A DNA stretch of 64,000 nucleotides. It comes from Cognaticolwellia aestuarii (GTDB taxonomy: Bacteria > Pseudomonadota > Gammaproteobacteria > Enterobacterales > Alteromonadaceae). The stretch lies in contig NZ_MUZV01000011.1 of assembly GCF_002000025.1 (NCBI RefSeq), forward strand, positions 1-64,000. The letters run 5' to 3'. The position numbers and the translations under genes were made by a program. The notes under the pieces were generated by a model. The model worked only from the letters and a program-made list of their open reading frames with translations, did no database searches and was not told the DNA's origin. This document shows, piece after piece, positions 62,583 to 64,000 of the stretch. Position 1 is the first letter of the stretch, and the number at the start of each line of letters is the position of its first letter.

Positions 62583-63692
62583 TTGAGAGTAGTTATAATT
62601 GGGGCATATCCTAATTCTATTATTGGATTTCGTGGCGCTTTAATTCGTGCATTGGTCGATGCAGGCCATGATGTTACTGTGATGACGGCAGCAGCATCTG
62701 CTGATGTTGTTGCGCAGGTAACTGCGTTAGGCGCAACATTTAGGCCTTATTGTGTACAGCGAAACGGCTTAAACCCTGTTGCTGATATCAAGACATTATT
62801 GGCGATTAAACAAGCCTTAATTGATTTAGCTCCCGATCAGGTGCTGGCTTATACTATTAAGCCGATTATTTGGGGAGGAATTGCTGCTCGCCTCATTGGC
62901 TTTACAGGTTTTAATGCCATGATCACCGGCTTAGGCTATGCCTTTGAAAAAGGCTCGATCATGCGTAATTCTGTGAACTATTTAGTTAAGCATTTATATA
63001 AATTTTCACTGAAAAAAGCTAGAAAAGTTATTTTTCAAAATCAGGAAAATCGTCAGTTATTTGTTGATTTAGGCTTAGTACAAGCTGAAAAGTGTTATCG
63101 CGTTTTCGGCTCTGGAGTTGATATTGACGCATATCAACAGCAACCTTTACCTCAAGGTGATGTTACCTTTTTATTAATTGCGCGCTTACTGGGTGATAAG
63201 GGAATTCGAGAATATGCTAAGGCAGCTAAAATAGTTAAGCAACGCTATCCTAGTAGCATCTTTCAACTTTTAGGTCCTTATGATAGTTCACCTGATCAGA
63301 TTAGCGCTGACGAGATAGCGCAGTGGCAGCTTGATGGCCAGATTGAGTATTTAGGTGCAACAGATAATGTTATACCTTTTATACAGGCTTGCCATATTTA
63401 TACCTTACCGTCTTATCATGAAGGACTACCAAGAACCGTGCTTGAAGCTATGAGTATAGGGCGGCCAATATTAACCACTGATGCTGTTGGTTGTCGAGAT
63501 ACAGTGGCTAATGGTGATAATGGTTGGCTTGTACCGGTACGCGACACTGAGCAATTAGCTAGTCGTATGATTTGGTTTATCGAAAATCCGACTGCTTGGC
63601 ATGGTATGGCAAATAACAGCAGAGCTATGGTAGAAGATAAATTTAATGTTAAGCAGGTTAATCAAGCAATTCGCGACATTATGGGGCTTTAA
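62583..63692 (+). CDS. Glycosyltransferase family 4 protein (PglA-like)
   Basis: 369 aa from a TTG at 62583, chosen because TAAGG at 62570-62574 is correctly spaced for it; an ATG at 62577 is too close. RVVIIGAYPNSIIGFRGALI starts the acceptor domain; FLLIARLLGDKGIREYAKAA and PSYHEGLPRTVLEAMSIGRP are the donor motifs. The pattern resembles PglA-like GalNAc transferases that act on a bacillosamine-linked lipid. About 80 bp after the flippase gene. Confidence 0.87.
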   Translation: MRVVIIGAYPNSIIGFRGALIRALVDAGHDVTVMTAAASADVVAQVTALGATFRPYCVQRNGLNPVADIKTLLAIKQALIDLAPDQVLAYTIKPIIWGGIAARLIGFTGFNAMITGLGYAFEKGSIMRNSVNYLVKHLYKFSLKKARKVIFQNQENRQLFVDLGLVQAEKCYRVFGSGVDIDAYQQQPLPQGDVTFLLIARLLGDKGIREYAKAAKIVKQRYPSSIFQLLGPYDSSPDQISADEIAQWQLDGQIEYLGATDNVIPFIQACHIYTLPSYHEGLPRTVLEAMSIGRPILTTDAVGCRDTVANGDNGWLVPVRDTEQLASRMIWFIENPTAWHGMANNSRAMVEDKFNVKQVNQAIRDIMGL

Positions 63693-63736
63693 TATCAATA
63701 CATATAGGGAGACTAGGTGTTGTTCTATATCAATAT

Positions 63737-63756
63737 TGCATTATAAATAATGCAAA
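63737..63756. terminator. AT-rich hairpin upstream of the TonB receptor gene
   Basis: TTGCATTA at 63737-63744 and TAATGCAA at 63749-63756 form an 8-bp stem with a 4-nt loop. The dyad extends outward (ATCAATA before, TATTGAT after a 4-nt offset) and overlaps the Fur-like box. It could end the polysaccharide operon or be part of an operator; there is no T tract. Confidence 0.35.
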
Positions 63757-63775
63757 TGATATTGATTCCTATTTA
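63755..63775. promoter_or_regulatory. Fur-box-like site
   Basis: The 21 bases starting AAATGATATTGATTCC agree with the Fur consensus palindrome (AAATGATAATnATTATCATTT) at 16 of 20 fixed positions. It lies about 55 bp before a probable TonB-dependent receptor gene. Iron repression is plausible; the match is imperfect in the right half. Confidence 0.45.
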
Positions 63776-63829
63776 TTGCTATGGTTAAATGCGCGCAATT
63801 AAATTATTGTTTCTTTTATAGGCTGAGCC

Positions 63830-64000
63830 ATGCGAATTCTTTCTTCTTTTCAACCTGCGTTGATCGCTTTATCTGTTTTTAGTGCCATTTCTAGTGCTGC
63901 AGTTGCAGATGACGATATGGAACATTTAACTATTTTTGGTAATGCACAAGCTGTTAATGATATACCTGGCAGTGCTCATATGCTTTCTCAAGCCGATTTA
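63830..64000 (+). CDS. TonB-dependent receptor, N-terminal fragment (runs off the window)
   Basis: First 57 codons only. A signal peptide (MRILSSFQPALIALSVFSAI, then SSAAVA) precedes DDDMEHLTIFGNAQAVNDIP and GSAHMLSQADL, which is the start of a plug domain as in FecA/FhuE-like receptors. A Fur-like box upstream fits an iron-uptake role. The identity of the ligand cannot be judged. Confidence 0.65.
   Translation, partial: MRILSSFQPALIALSVFSAISSAAVADDDMEHLTIFGNAQAVNDIPGSAHMLSQADL

Overview
The window looks like the chromosome of a marine gammaproteobacterium of the order Alteromonadales, most likely Colwelliaceae (Colwellia or Thalassotalea type). This is inferred from low-GC coding sequence, a LexA with gammaproteobacterial CTG-N10-CAG boxes, a cox cluster whose subunit II carries two cytochrome c domains, and the neighbourhoods comF/bioH, rph/pyrE and yicC. 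The genus is inferred from gene content, not from a phylogeny.

Layout. 1-370: end of an rRNA operon (23S-5S spacer, 5S rRNA, terminator) followed by a decayed duplication of the terminator region. 830-3495: a SlyA-type MarR regulator, preceded by two copies of the SlyA operator, with a HlyD-type fusion protein and a DUF2955 membrane protein (efflux operon). 3570-4252: lexA with two SOS boxes. 4640-13802: a complete aa3/caa3-type cytochrome c oxidase locus with structural genes coxB, coxA and coxC, copper assembly genes ctaG and SCO, SURF1, heme A synthesis genes ctaA and ctaB, plus DUF2909 and a SCO-like accessory protein, behind an FNR-like box. 13852-28591: mostly housekeeping genes (polysaccharide deacetylase, dinF-type MATE, nfuA, M14 peptidase, comF, bioH, a SprA-like putative metalloprotease, pyrE, rph, yicC), interrupted by a Tat-linked GMC oxidoreductase cassette.

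28592-about 37700: an accessory island at the 3' end of yicC, a known target of mobilizable genomic islands. It starts with arm-type repeats and a tyrosine integrase that has lost its catalytic half; a deletion has joined it to the C-terminal half of an Ec86-like retron reverse transcriptase. Then come a string of RNA hairpins, a 39-codon ORF, small unknown lipoproteins, and a two-gene minus-strand operon. That operon encodes a membrane-anchored TIR-WD40 protein and a channel-like 2TM-RCK-RCK-RyR protein, and is the best candidate here for an undescribed (probably immune) system.

38304-52316: mixed region with a SpoT-like HD hydrolase carrying an unusual N-terminal domain, an alpha/beta hydrolase, a TPR/SEL1 protein, yceH, a PLD-helicase-DUF3427 protein, an M50 protease, and a second unknown operon of two DUF2589 proteins, a zinc-ribbon protein and a divergent third relative.

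52393-63692: a surface polysaccharide locus. A minus-strand operon resembles pglC-D-E-F (synthesis of a UDP-diNAc-bacillosamine-type sugar and its transfer to undecaprenyl phosphate). A divergent plus-strand operon has an acetyltransferase, three GT4 glycosyltransferases, a Wzy-type polymerase/ligase and a Wzx flippase. The window ends in the first 57 codons of a probable TonB-dependent receptor behind a Fur-box-like site.
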